Assembly: GCA_037126765.1 (NCBI GenBank)
Contig: JBBCBC010000026.1
Location: 27,686,448-27,750,447 of the forward strand
DNA: 64,000 nt
Source of the DNA: Stenogyne calaminthoides
Taxonomy: Eukaryota; Streptophyta; Magnoliopsida; Lamiales; Lamiaceae
Direction: 5' to 3'
Below the pieces are notes generated by a model. The model saw only the letters and a program-made list of their open reading frames with translations, was not told where the DNA came from and did not search any database. Position 1 is the first letter of the stretch, and each line of letters starts with the position of its first letter. The position numbers and the translations under genes were made by a program. Of the stretch, positions 12,180 to 24,382 are shown in pieces.

Positions 12180-12900
12180 GCCAAGGGAATGGGACTAAAG
12201 AAGTGTTAGAGATCGTTCACATAGATGTAAGTAGTTCAATGTCAACCAAAGCAAGAGGAGGTTATGAGTAATTTTATTGATGATTATTTTCGAGGTACAT
12301 TTTCCTTATGAAGCATGAATCCGAGACCTTTGAGAAATTCTAAAGAATTTAAGGCTCAAGCGAGAGAATCATATGGAAAAACGTATCAAGTCTCTACGAT
12401 CCGATCGTGGGCGAATACCTCGGCGATGAGTTTTTGAACTACTTATCGATGAAAGGATTGTATCGACTCATCGCATCACCGGAACCCCTCAACAAAAGCG
12501 GGGATTGCAGAGAGAAACAACATAATTCTTTTGGAAATGGTTAGATCAATGATGAGTTATACGGATCTTCCCGAAGTCGTTTTCGGGGTCATGCCTTGGA
12601 AAAAAAATGACTTACATTCTCGAACTTGGTGCTATCCAAATCGGTTCCCGTAACCCCAAAGAATTGTGGACCAAGGCGCAAGTCTAGTAAGATACACATG
12701 AGAACTTTGGGGTGTCCGCCTACGTGTTGGACAAGAAGCCGGTAAATTGGATCCTCGATCGAGAATTAAGGTTTTTTGTAGGATTTTAGGGAACAAAAAG
12801 GGTGAATGTTCTATAGTTAGAAGATCAAAAGGTGGACATCCGCACCCATTTTAGATTTTGGAAGAAAACTATAGAACGAAAAGAAAACCCGAAGTGAGAT
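12180..12900 (+). pseudogene. Element B integrase remnant
   Basis: Fragments in several frames resemble the Copia integrase core and its C-terminal GKGxKGE-like region: a stretch near 12520-12600 (LLEMVRSMMSYTDLPE) typical of the integrase third-Glu zone, and a CPAYVLDKKP block near 12715-12745. Frame changes occur every 50-150 bp. Identification rests on order and wording; the catalytic triad cannot be confirmed. Confidence 0.65.
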
Positions 12901-13129
12901 TACCTTAAATGAGCTTAGAGGGCAAACCTAATTAAATCTTAGATGATATACCAAACGACGCTTTTCACAACAGGAGCCTAGTCATAGTGGGGGGGTTGTT
13001 AGAGGCGGCCGAGAGATTCATGGGAATAGTAGAGTCCTCGGACTTGATTCAGGAATTAGACCCATAGACATATATGACGAGGCACTCCAAGATATGGATC
13101 AGATTCTTGCAAAAAAAGACAATGAAAGG

Positions 13130-14330
13130 CGATATGGGTTCTATGTTTTCATAATAGAGTGTGGGAGCTAGTCGAACCACTTAATGGGGTCAAACCCATT
13201 GGATGAAAGTGGGTATATAAGAGGAAAAGAGGACCGGACGGGAAGGTTGAAACCTTTAAAGCAAGACTAATGGCGAAAGGTTATACTCAGAAAGAAAGGG
13301 ATCGATTATGAGGAAACTTTTTCGCCCGTAGCCATGCTTAAGTCCATCCGTATTCTCTTATCGATTGCTGCACATCTTAACTTTGAAGTCTGGCAAATAG
13401 ATGTCAAGGCGGCTTTTAAACGGAAGTCTTGATAAAGAGATCTATATGCAACAACCCCATGTTTTCATTGAAACAGGCCAAGAACACATAGTTTGTAAGC
13501 TCAAGAGGTCCATTTACGGACTCAAACAGGCATTCAGAGCTTGGAACCAAAGTTTTGATCATGTAATAAAGTCTTATGGGTTTGATCAAAACGAGTTTGA
13601 AAGTTGTGTGTATAAAAAGCGTTTCGGAACTGCATTGGTATTCTTAGTACTATACGTAGATGACATTGTGATCATCGGAAACGATGTGAAGATGTGGTCA
13701 GATGTAAGGGCATGGCGTTTCAAAACATTTTGATATGAAAGACTTAGGGAAAGCCGGGCACATCCTTGGGATCAAGATTACTCGAGATCACAAGAAAAGG
13801 ATGGTCGGGTTATCGCAAGTTTCATACATAGACACCGGTTTTGAAACAATTCAGCATGCAAGATTCCAAGAAAGGATTCGTACCTTTCAGACTTGGAATC
13901 CATCTATCCAAGAAAATGTTCCCTAAGACGAAAAGGAGATAGATGACATGAAAGGTATTCTTGTATTCGGCCGTTCGGAACCTTATATGTATGCATTCTT
14001 TGGTACGAGACCGGATATATGCTTTCAAAGTAGGCATGGTAGCAAGATATCGAGTAACTTCAGGGAAAATTTAATCGAATGACGATTAAAAACATTCTGA
14101 AGTTTCTGAAAAGAACTCGGGATAGAATGTTGATTTATCAGTCAGATACTCCAATCCCCATCGGCTACATGGACTCGGATTTCCAATCAGATTTAGATTC
14201 CAAATATTATCTGCCTCAGTTAGTGTGTTTCCATTTGGGAAGTGTAGCCATCAAATGGACGAGTGTGATGCAGAAATGCATCACTGACTCAACCATGGAA
14301 GTGCGGTAAAAGCTTCTTGTGAAGGCGATG
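13130..14330 (+). pseudogene. Element B reverse transcriptase-RNase H remnant
   Basis: RT starts near 13150 (WELVEPLNGVKPI). KARLMAKGYTQKE lies near 13258-13300 and FEVWQIDVKAAF near 13381-13417. The frame from 13401 gives IYGLKQAFRAWN and the catalytic LYVDDIVIIG near 13648-13680. The next frame gives DMKDLGKAGHILGIKI. RNase H begins near 14145 (IGYMDSDFQSD) and decays after 14310. At least four frame breaks separate these blocks. A purine tract GTGGGAGAT precedes the 3' LTR at 14704. Confidence 0.85.
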
Positions 14331-14703
14331 AAAGAACCGATTGGGCTCTAGATCTTCTTAGTGGACTTGGATGGTGTTACGATTTGTCTAGCAATATCCG
14401 CTAGGGGCGTTTTCAAATTCAAGAGAACCAAGAGTCCACGAGTCAAACAAACACATTAAAGGAAAGACATCTTATACGAGAAATCGTTAGAGAGGAGATA
14501 TAGATATGGCAAAGATAGCGTCGAGGGGCGACTTTAGAGATCCATTCACAAAACGTCGCCTCTGAATACATTCGAGAGTTAATCTGCTTTGAGTATAAGT
14601 GGAAGAAATTATTAGGTTAGGTGTAGGTGACATTAGATGTCACGGACTACTCGAGGCGTGTTGTAGTATACTTAAAAGCGGACTTTGAGTATAAGTGGGA
14701 GAT

Positions 14704-15684
14704 TGTTGGGGATTATCTTGAAAAGTATGCTTTTTACTTTGTATAATCGAAACTGAATTTCCGGACTTATTTCTTTGAAATAAATTGTTTATCATCGATG
14801 CTTTAAATATGATTGAATGTTATATATATTTCTTGCATAACTGTTCAATAATTAAATGACGTGTTCTTTGTAGTTAATTTAGTGATACCCGATCACGAAG
14901 ATTAAATTGATCCAAATAACTATAAGTACGCCCATTCACGACCTAGATGGAAATGAACAACCATCGTGAAAGGTTGAGGTGTAAAGGCTCTGATTGGTTT
15001 GTCTTGACCAAGAGATTACACTAGTGCATGACCGATCAATTTGAATAGGACCCTCGGGAGGATAAATTCTTGAATCGAACAAGGAAGAATTAGACCTCGA
15101 TGGTTCGTTGTTTTAACCTTCAAATCCTTAAATAGGATCACGTGGGATTGGTAACTATTGCTTTGACTTATCATGGGTAGCGAATCGGAGAGATTCAATA
15201 CTTTTTATCTTGGACAATATTATTGGTCACGTGTGATTGCTAAGATTTAATACGAAGAATCGTGTGCAAGAAAGCACGCTTGTTTGATTTTTTGGGAGGT
15301 TCATAAGTTTTATCATACCAAATCTTGCAAGTGGAATTTGTTTTAGGTATGGATAATAATGTTGAACCGATTTCGACGGAGGACAAAAGATATTAATTAA
15401 TGGAAAGCTATTTGGTGGCTTGAATTAATTAATGGGCTAGATAATCTTAAACACGGGAAATAATGACCGGGAGAGCCATATTGATTTGTAATATGGGTTA
15501 AGATGGATAGTACAATATTAATTATGTAGTGGGATTAATTAATATTTATGGGCTTGAATTATATTGTGGCTCAATATTAGATATTCAAGATCCATTAGAA
15601 GGTCCAATCTTAATTGAGTAGCCCAACATATAGTCCAATATAAAAAGGTGATTAAAATAAAATAAATATTGTTGCTTATATTTC
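14704..15684 (+). repeat. 3' LTR of element B, left part
   Basis: Starts TGTTGGGGATTATCTTG and matches 7667-8690 of the 5' LTR up to GTTGCTTATATTTC, where element C interrupts. The rest resumes at 28556. Differences from the 5' LTR are clustered in short words between long identical stretches. Confidence 0.9.
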
Positions 15685-17145
15685 TGTTGGGAAATTTATA
15701 GTTTTGATGAAAGTTCCAAAAACACATGTAATACTCAATGGACTGTTAAGATCGATGTTTACATTCTTGCTATAGGAGACCGTTGATAATGATTGTATAG
15801 AAAAACTAGATGTAATAGATAGGTCACATATGAGGGGAACTCAATATGTATAGGTCGGCTCGAAAGAAATAGAATGCTAAACCGAGCGGAAGATCGGAAG
15901 GCGATCTTGTCGATAACTCAATGAAGTCATGAAGCTCAAACTTAGCACTCGAAGATCGGATGAAAAGATCGGACGGAAGACCTACAAAGTCAGCCCGGTT
16001 GAAGCTAAGTCAATTTCTTCCATGGGTGGGGATTTTGATCGGATGGCTCATAAGATGAAAATCGATGTTTCATCTTATCATACGTCTATGATCTGAACAA
16101 GATGAATACCAACCTTAGTTGGAGGAACAACCTTTGCAAAAGCAAGGCTTCCATCCAATAAGGAAGAAACACGTATGAACAGAAATGATATCGGGATTCG
16201 ATGTTGCTCTCTCAAAGCGGCTATAAAATACACATTCACGCTTTCGGCCATGCCGTTCTCGAAGACGAAACCTAAAATAGCCGAGATTCAAATTGCTCTC
16301 CAACGGCTCTTTGATCTCAAGGTCTATAAATATGGGATCACACTTGAGTGAAAAATGGAAATGCTTGGACAAACAACATAATCACGAAGCTCAAACTATA
16401 GTCGAAGACGAAGAACACAACAAGCTTATTTTATATTGTGTTCATCCCATAAGTTCTTAGCAAGAAATCTTTTCATCTAGCTTTTAGATTTTTCGCTTGT
16501 AAGCAAGGAAAGATTTCATAGTTGGAACCTCAACAATCTTACCCAAACCCCAAGTTAGGATAAGTTGTTTAGAAGATTCGATCTAGAGTTTCTAATCTTG
16601 ATAAAGGATCGGTTGAGTGAGAACTCTTAAAACATCTGTTGGTGTCTTGTGTTGGACTAACACACTAAACTAAGTCGATCGGTTAAATCGGTTAAGTTGG
16701 TGCCCTTGTGAAAGGAAGAGTGGACGTGAGGGAATGGTTTGTCCGAACCACTATAAATCTTGTGTGCCTTTATTGCTTTGATTAAGCGCTCTTTCATCGC
16801 ACAATCTTAAAGCGCATACATTCTAAGTTAAGATCGACATGACACCAAGCTTCGATCCGACGATTCCAAATTTTTACGTCATCGATTAAATAGATAAAAC
16901 TTGGAATCGATTTATACAAACTGGTTTTTCACGGGTAAAACTTTAAAGCTTCGACACATCGATTAATCGATATCGATGGCTTTTCCGGCGTTCAATAAGT
17001 TAGTTATCGACCAAAATCGATTCACTCTTTCGATCGATCGGGCTATCGCCAAGACACCGATTCTTTGATCTGCGAAAGATTTTTGAGAAGTCTATTCACC
17101 CTCCCTACAGACTTACGCCTCACATAACCTGATTCGGGACCTACA
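15685..17145 (+). repeat. 5' LTR of element C
   Basis: 1461 bp. Matches 27185-28555 in runs of 30-60 identical bases, interrupted by short unrelated words often containing GATCGG, CGG or CGA. It ends CCTACA, two bases before the PBS. The 3' copy is about 90 bp shorter. Confidence 0.9.
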
Positions 17146-17147
17146 AG

Positions 17148-17159
17148 TGGTATCAGAGC
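17148..17159 (+). promoter_or_regulatory. Primer binding site of element C
   Basis: TGGTATCAGAGC, an exact complement of the 3' end of plant initiator tRNA-Met, two bases after the 5' LTR. Confidence 0.92.
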
Positions 17160-17263
17160 GGTTGGTTCTTCGACCCCGACTACGTGTCATTGTGGTCAAT
17201 CGAATCGATCTTGAAAAAAACCGTTTTTTAAAAACTCATTCATTTTCCAAAATCACTTTCAAA

Positions 17264-19500
17264 GATGGATAACACGTCGGGGTATGTATCATGATCTGCA
17301 AAGTTCTCAATTTTGATTGGGCGTATATATATATGTCCAACCATATAGCTCGTCGAATGGCGGAATGATGGAAGTCATCGAGAGGACCCATCATCATTTA
17401 CTCTGACAATCCATCGGAGGAGATCGGGCTTTTACGCGGAAGTCTTATGCGAAAAAGCCCATGCCACGATGGACACGGAAGAAAGAAAAGCGCATACTCG
17501 GACACCATTGCAAGACATATCATCATGAAGACAATGGATAAGGTCACCAAAGAAAAGATTAAGTATCTCAAATCTGCGAAAGCAATGTGGGATACTTTAA
17601 AGATCTCGAGGAAATGAGCAGATAAAAGACACCCGTCTTCAAGCTTAACGGTGAAGTCCGAAGAAATCAAGATGTTCAACGAAACCATCAACGAACTCGA
17701 TGGAAGAATTACAATGTCTATAAACAAGCTTCGAGAACTTGGTAGAGATGTCGATAAAGATATCAACTATAAGATCTAAGGTCTCTCTTTAAGAAGTGGG
17801 ACATGAAGGTCCACAGTAATCAAAGATTGCGGGACATTTCAAGAAAAGTTCGACATTGATTGAAAGAGGTCAAGTGATGAAGACGAGGAAACCTCGACTT
17901 CAAAAAAATCGATTGCTTTGGTGAACAAAGGCCAATGAACCCATTGGAAATATATTAAGTCGGTGTAGCGGTCGCGTTCTTACCGGGAAGCTTGAGAAGT
18001 CGGATATACAACTTGGTAAGTATCGAAGATTCTATAAGGACTATCAACATAAGCGAGGGCGAGATAGGAGATCGGACAATAGATCTCCAGGAAAGAATGA
18101 ATCGATGATCGGAGGATCCACAGAGATGAAAGGGAAAGAGATAGGGGCGAAGGAAGGAAGAGATAACCAATCGGATAGAAGAAACTCGACTACTATCGAA
18201 AAGGGAAATCACCGATAGGTCATCTGAATGAGTGATTCACGGAAGGAAAGGAACGGTGGATCCGGGCGTCTTCAATCGTGAGTTCAGTCACTATAGATCA
18301 GAGATGACGCCGGAGAGGGAAGAAAAGAGGAACAAAAGAGAGCAACGGTATAGATGGAAGAGCCATGGTTGACGTCGTCAGAATAATTTATCTGCCCCTC
18401 GAGGACTCCGGATACTCTCAGAGATCGACTTCTATGAAAATGAAGATCGATATTCTCGTCGGACGATGATGAACTACCGATGGCGGGGAGGACCAAATCG
18501 AGGTAACCTCCAAACCCCTTCGACGTTCTACACCGCTTTATCATTAAGACAAATTGACTGCTAAAGCAATTGCAAGATCTCTCAATGCAAGAGAAACTTA
18601 TGCTATTGTGGAAGCCGAGAATGATATTTCGAGGACGAAATCACTTTTGTCAAGAAAATGATTCAGAAAAACCTCACGAACTTAGATGATGAAACCGCCG
18701 TAAAGGTAACGAGAATTTAAAATTCTCGAAGTTAAAGCTCTCGATCAGAAAATCAGATCAAAGATCGAATGGAAATTAATGAAACAAGTCGATGACTTCA
18801 AAATCTTGCAAGCAAAATTCGATGAGCTATTAGAATGCATGAAAGTCCGAAATCCTCGAGGATAATCTGCGTAAGAAAATAGATGTTTTTTCAAAATCAT
18901 CTCAAACCGTTAAAGACATAAACGCCTATTTTTCGAGTAAAGATTGATAAGGAGGGACTTGGCATGAGAAACCCTCCACATCCTCAAAAGCCCCGACCGA
19001 TTCATCTCGAAAAGGTGTAATGTCGGGCCAATTTCGAAAAAAGATACACCAAAAGCTAAACTTGTATCTAATAGGGGTAAGAGACCGGTTGAGCGGGTAA
19101 GGCAAGTGCCTAACGAGAAAGGAGCGAAATGGACCCCAATGGTAAAAAGCATCACCGAGGAATCAAGCGGAAGAACCGGTTCTTCCGAAGAGACCTCAAC
19201 ACGATCAATGGATCGGGAATCGAAAAAGACAACCTACAAAAAAGGAAGTCTAATCGAGACCGATCAAGGTCACCTTAATAAGCATGCTTGTAAATCGCGA
19301 AACCATCTATGCGAAAAGGATATGAATCTTTTGATGGTGGTAATGTATCTACCCTATAGTCGAAATTTAGACTGCCTTTGACCGAACCTAACTGGATAAA
19401 AAAGAAGACAAACCGAAAAGTTAAATCATAAGTCTTCTAAGTCATCCAAGGTTCACACAAGTAATCATACAAATCGAGAAAAGATATGAGGATAAGTATG
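17264..19500 (+). pseudogene. Element C gag remnant
   Basis: Begins with an ATG at about 17266 (MDNTSG), 120 bp after the PBS. Blocks in shifting frames resemble the gag of plant Copia elements: an AMWDTLKI-like block near 17585, then KSEEIKMFNETINELD near 17655-17700, followed by Lys/Asp/Arg-rich coiled-coil-like stretches. I cannot find an intact CCHC zinc knuckle. Stops and frame shifts occur throughout, so no protein can be assigned. Confidence 0.6.
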
Positions 19501-19659
19501 ATTATGTTGCAGTATGGGAGACAAAATTCGATCCGACCGATCACAATAGAAGTGCTCGTTTGTATGGATCCCGAAATCAAACCTAACCCCTCAGGACCCA
19601 ATCCGAAAGGGTACCTAAAGCCCCGATCCGATTAGGTTCGCGTGGGTCGGCCAACAAAG

Positions 19660-22230
19660 GAGGTGTGCAAGCAACTATCCGGGTACATCGATAGTGGATG
19701 CTCAAGGCATGGAAGCAAACATCTCCCCGGCCCTACATAAACGAAAGGCCAGCGTGTACTCTTTGGTGATGATAACTTTGGTTATACCAAAGGGTTGGAA
19801 CCTTAGAGAATGATGATGTACAAACGGAGTCTCAGATGTCGAAGGTCGAAGCACAACCTATTATCGGTTTCACAATGCGACAACGGATTGGTGTTGAGTT
19901 CTCGGATCAATGCACTATCAAGAAGAATGTTCAGATATTGCTAATCGGGTTCAAGAAAAGGACGATCTACGGTGATTGGAGCAGTTGTCAAAAAGTGCTG
20001 ATTGTTAAGAGTTCCAAAAAGTGGTTGGCTCTGGCACAAAAGAATGAGCCATCCGAACTTTAAAACTCTTAATAAGATAGCTAGGATGTCTCTAGTGGAA
20101 GGACTTCCGAATGAAGTGTTCTCAAAGGATCGGACATGTCTGCACCGGAAGGAAAAGCAGTCAAACCTTCATTCAAAGGAATTTAGGATTTGCTTCATAT
20201 GGATCTGTTTGGACCCGATTACACCGGTCGATCTCATAACGCTATGAAATACACTCTGGTAATCGTGGATGACTACTCCAAGTTTACAGGTTATATTCTT
20301 ACATAAGAAGAATGAGGCGACAACCAAGATACCAGAAATTTGCTAAGAAGATTACAAAATGAGAAGGGTGTGTAGTAAAAATCGGTCGAGATAAAGAAAA
20401 TGGATTTTAACGATCAAGGAAAAGGATCGTAAATCAGATCAATTTACATTCCGGATCACATGATTCACCGGATCAATCGGATCTAAAGTGCGAACAAGCT
20501 GTCGATGAAAAAAAGTTGATTCACCGAGGAGAAGAAAGCCCGAACCATCCGGTTAGGGGAACTGAAGTTCTCACGAACGGACATAAACACATGATGATTC
20601 CAACATCGGTGAGACTTGTTCTTATCAAGTGGACCATAACCTGCTGCTCCCAATCACTAGTAATAAGATTTTTATCGTAAAACGGACGATGTTCTCAAAA
20701 CCGCCAAATCGAGCGAAGGACACGGATAACCGATCATCAACCGATCGATAATTGGAGACCCGTCGATAAAATTAAAACTAGACATCGTTGGTGAATATGT
20801 ATTCTTTGTTTGTCTATGAAGGAACCAACTACAATAGAGAAGATTACAAGACGCATGGCCCGGATTCTAGGTTTTGGAATAAGTTCGAGAGAAATGAAGT
20901 ATGGGAACTAGTAGGATGAACCCGGGTCATCAAGACGTAATTTGTACGAAATGGAAAGAACAAAGAGATGAGAAAAATGTTATCACGAGAAATAAGGCAA
21001 GACATTTGCTAAGGGGTCGAATGAATTGATAAACGATGAGACTAATTTTCCTTAAAGGGGGAGAGGGTTCTTTGTGTGTCGGATGGACGTAAAAGAGTGC
21101 TTTCTTAAGCGGGGTACTAGCGGGGACGAAGTTTATCGAACAACCTCCGGGCTTTGAAAAGGGCAACCAAGTGTATCGTTTAGAAAAAGCTCTTTATGGG
21201 CTGAAAAACACTTCATGAGCTTTGGTATGATATCTTCTCTCTCGGTTCTTGATCGAAAGTGGGTTCACTAAAAAGCGAACAAAGGGAAGAACCTTATTCG
21301 AATAGAAGATGGAGAAGATATTCGATGGTTTGATTTCGTGGGCGACATCATCTTGGATCTCTAACAAGAGCCTATGTGAAAGATTCAAAGAACCGATGCA
21401 AGGAAATTGAGATGTCCGTGATGATGGGTCGGATGAATTACTTTCTAGGTCTCCAAGTTAAACAAAGTTCGAAGGGATAAAGATTAAGCAAAGTACACTA
21501 GGAATCTTTTGGCTAAGTTTGGAATTCAAAATAGTAAGGAAGCCAAAATTCCTATGATTTGGATTCAAGATGGATCGGATGAGTGTCGGAAAAACAAATC
21601 GAGAAGGAATATAGGGCTCTCATTGGATCTTTATTTGAAAGACCGGATATCACTTTTCGCGATAGGTGTATGTGCGATTCGAGCAAATCAATGATCGACC
21701 ACCTAGAAAGCGGTAAGCGGATTCTTAAGTATCTGAAGGAACAATAAACCTTGGTTTATTTTAGTCGGATGATAATCTAGAGCTTAGTGGGTATTCGATT
21801 CGATTATGGAGGTTGCAAGATCGACGAAAAAAAATCAACCTCGGGAACATGTCGGTTCTTAGGAAGTAAAAGCGATCTCGTGGTTTTCAAAAGAAGCGGA
21901 CATCGATTCTTGACATCAACAATGAAGCGGATATATGGTGAGGAAAAAAATTGCTTGGCTCGATCATGAGGATTACAACATAATAAACGCACCTATATTC
22001 CGCGATAATAGTCTTATTGTTTGTTCTACATACAAGATGCAAGCATGTGGAACACCACTTTATAAGAGATCACGTTGAAAAGAAGAATATCAGAATGGAA
22101 AAGATTCATCTTGATATATAAAAATTTGATATTCTAACCAAGCCACTATTTGAGATCGATTCGAGAGATTTATGCAATGAGCTAGGACTTCTAGATCTTG
22201 GAGAAATGTCACCGAAAATGTTTGATGGAA
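19660..22230 (+). pseudogene. Element C pol remnant (PR-INT-RT-RH)
   Basis: Protease: YIDSGCSRHGSK near 19683-19720, the DSG variant typical of SIRE elements. GAG-pre-integrase: WLWHKRMSHPNFKTLNKIAR near 20024-20085 with the HxxxxH start of the zinc motif. Integrase: LLHMDLFG, then YTLVIVDDYSKFTGY near 20250-20300. RT: NEVWELV near 20895, ALYGLKN near 21190, MNYFLGLQVKQSS near 21432-21470. RNase H: KSTSGTCRFLGSKSDLVVF near 21835-21890. The RT YVDD box is not readable. A final LLDLGEMSP block near 22185-22215 marks the pol end. Many frameshifts. Confidence 0.85.
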
Positions 22231-22559
22231 TGTTCTCGAACTATTTGGTTAAGAGACTAACCGGATCGAGAGAAATCATTGAGTTTGGTATCTTAAGCGA
22301 TCTCAAGAGCGATAAGCAAAAATAGATCGATTTACACGATTACGGATCAAAGGAGGCGATCAGATTTTAGTTTATCGATTTAAAGTCTATCGGTTTAAAG
22401 GAAAGACGATTCAAGGTTTATCGATTAAGGAAAATGCTCGGTTTAAAGGATTATCCGATTAAATCAATTTGGTTATAGTATTTCTTTGTGATGATATTCA
22501 ACAAGCAAGATTCGGAGATTAAGAGCTAAACAATCGCAAGAAATCGAGAATTTACACAA

Positions 22560-23255
22560 CGATGAAATAACAGAACTTTTCATTGATAAAAACCCGAAGG
22601 TGAGGTTACATTACGAGTTACAAGTCTGAAGAGACCGGAGGTCAAAGACATAAATGTTAACCAAAATCCTAAACCTAGAAACCCTAAACCCTCATCCTAA
22701 CCCCCCTAAGGAATGAAGGAGAGAGATTTTAAACTCTCATTTTCCCCCACTTTTTAAAGAATGAAACCATAAAAATTGAAGATCAAGAAAATCGGAGCGA
22801 CAGAGGCCTTGATAGGATTAAGCCGAGCCCTAAAAGGAGGAGTAATAGGGCTCTCCAATTTGTTAAATGGAGCACGTGTGCCAAAGAGTTGGTCGTCGAT
22901 CTCATGGGCACATGTCTTTGATATTTTATCATTAAGTCCGATGGTTACAGTTACATCATCGAGATAGACACACATACGGTTAGGAAAGTGTCTCGGGGTT
23001 GCAAAAAGCAGATCCGCTCGGGTGGTGGTAGAGAAGCTTTGCCGTTAAAGACGGAAATCGAAGATGATGAAGAAAAAAACAATAAGGGATGCAAAGGGTT
23101 GATTTGAGAAGATGAAATCATATAAAAAGGGTGTAAAAGTGTTTGCGGAAGTCTCAATAGGAAACAAGGGTTCACCAAGATACATGATTCTTACAAAGAA
23201 GATAAGTATGGTGAATGGGTGAAGTTGTGTAAAACATTGGTCCAATTTATAGAGG
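22560..23255 (-). other. Antisense transcription-unit-like block in element C
   Basis: Read on the minus strand, this block looks like a compact plant gene. A TATA box (CTATAAATTGGA) lies at 23253-23242, an AATCATG start lies near 23190, and a pyrimidine-rich leader follows. Open frames in all three phases include SSSSISVFNGKASLPPPE near 23070-23025 and a 73-codon frame at 22975-22754 with YLDDVTVTIGLNDKISKT. About 170 bp further on a polyadenylation-like CAATGAAAAG lies at 22586-22577. The frames do not join without shifts. I recognise no family. It lies between pol and the env-like zone and is opposite in orientation to the element. Confidence 0.4.
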
Positions 23256-24099
23256 CCAACAAGGATGCAAATGCAATTTCCATTTCAAGAAGCCTATCAG
23301 AAATTTGCATCAAAAAGGACAAAATGTAGAAATCACGATCGATAATTGGATAAATTTACGGTTGATTGACATATCGAGAGATTCGACGATATTTCGCATG
23401 TCAATCACGCCTACTTAGGGAATAGAAGCTACTACTCTAGACTAAGTTTTGGCGGTAACACTTATCCCAAGAATTGGCTTAATCGAAAAAAAGAATCGGA
23501 TGAGGTCAACCAAAATCGATTACTTACGAAAGCATGATCGGATGAGAGAGATCTCTTGAGCTTGAAACTCAATAAATCGGATATATCGGTCTATGTAAAA
23601 GAAATATCGGTTGAAGGGGGAACTTCAATCGATCGGGCGAGGAGGAAAAGGGAAATCGGGCGTACTCGAGGAAAGATCGGTTAAAGCTGAAGTTTCAACA
23701 AATCGATCTGTTGGAGAAGATCGGTTGGGAAATTTCTTAAGGCTTAGGCGAATGATTAAGATCAACAAGTGGAATCAACATTGACAAGTAATATTGATCG
23801 ATTACAACATCGATCAACCAGATCACATCTCGCTTTCTCTTGTTCTTTACTTATTTATCGGATCGTATCGATATTATTTGCCTTCTTGTACCCACTTATC
23901 CTTGTGGCGTGTACTCTGCAAATCATTTAACGCGGGCGTGGGGTACATGTATTAACTTGCTACTTGATCGTGCTTTTTAAATCCAAAAGTTTTGTGTCGC
24001 GTGCGTTTTCACGACCCTACGATCAAAACCGCTAAATCTGAGCGTACAATCTTTTCAAAACGATTGATCTTCAAAATCTTGTCTTATTGTACCCTCCCT

Positions 24100-24108
24100 C
24101 TATATAAG
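24100..24108 (+). promoter_or_regulatory. Candidate internal promoter of element C
   Basis: CTATATAAG lies in a CCTCCCTC context, a good plant TATA box, about 275 bp upstream of the first env-like ATG at 24383. A 5' leader-like stretch follows, with a possible splice donor CG|GTAATA near 24237 and an acceptor CTGTAG directly before ATGGCC at 24383. Function is inferred from these signals only. Confidence 0.4.
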
Positions 24109-24382
24109 ATTCATCAAACCTTACGAGTTTTTTCGCTTCACAAACTTGCATTACTTTCATCGAAAAAACTTCAAATTTTCTCTACGTTTCAAAAGCGATT
24201 TCTTAGAGTTCAAAATCTTCTCGAAAATTTGAATCGGTAATATTTTCTTTTAAGCTTAATGATGAATCTTTCTTTCCGTTAAAAACATTGTTTTTCAAAA
24301 GTTGTTTTTGAATTTATGCTTCAAGCGGTATGATATTGATATTGATTATGCACAAATTTAATGAGTCTATCTCACACTGTAG

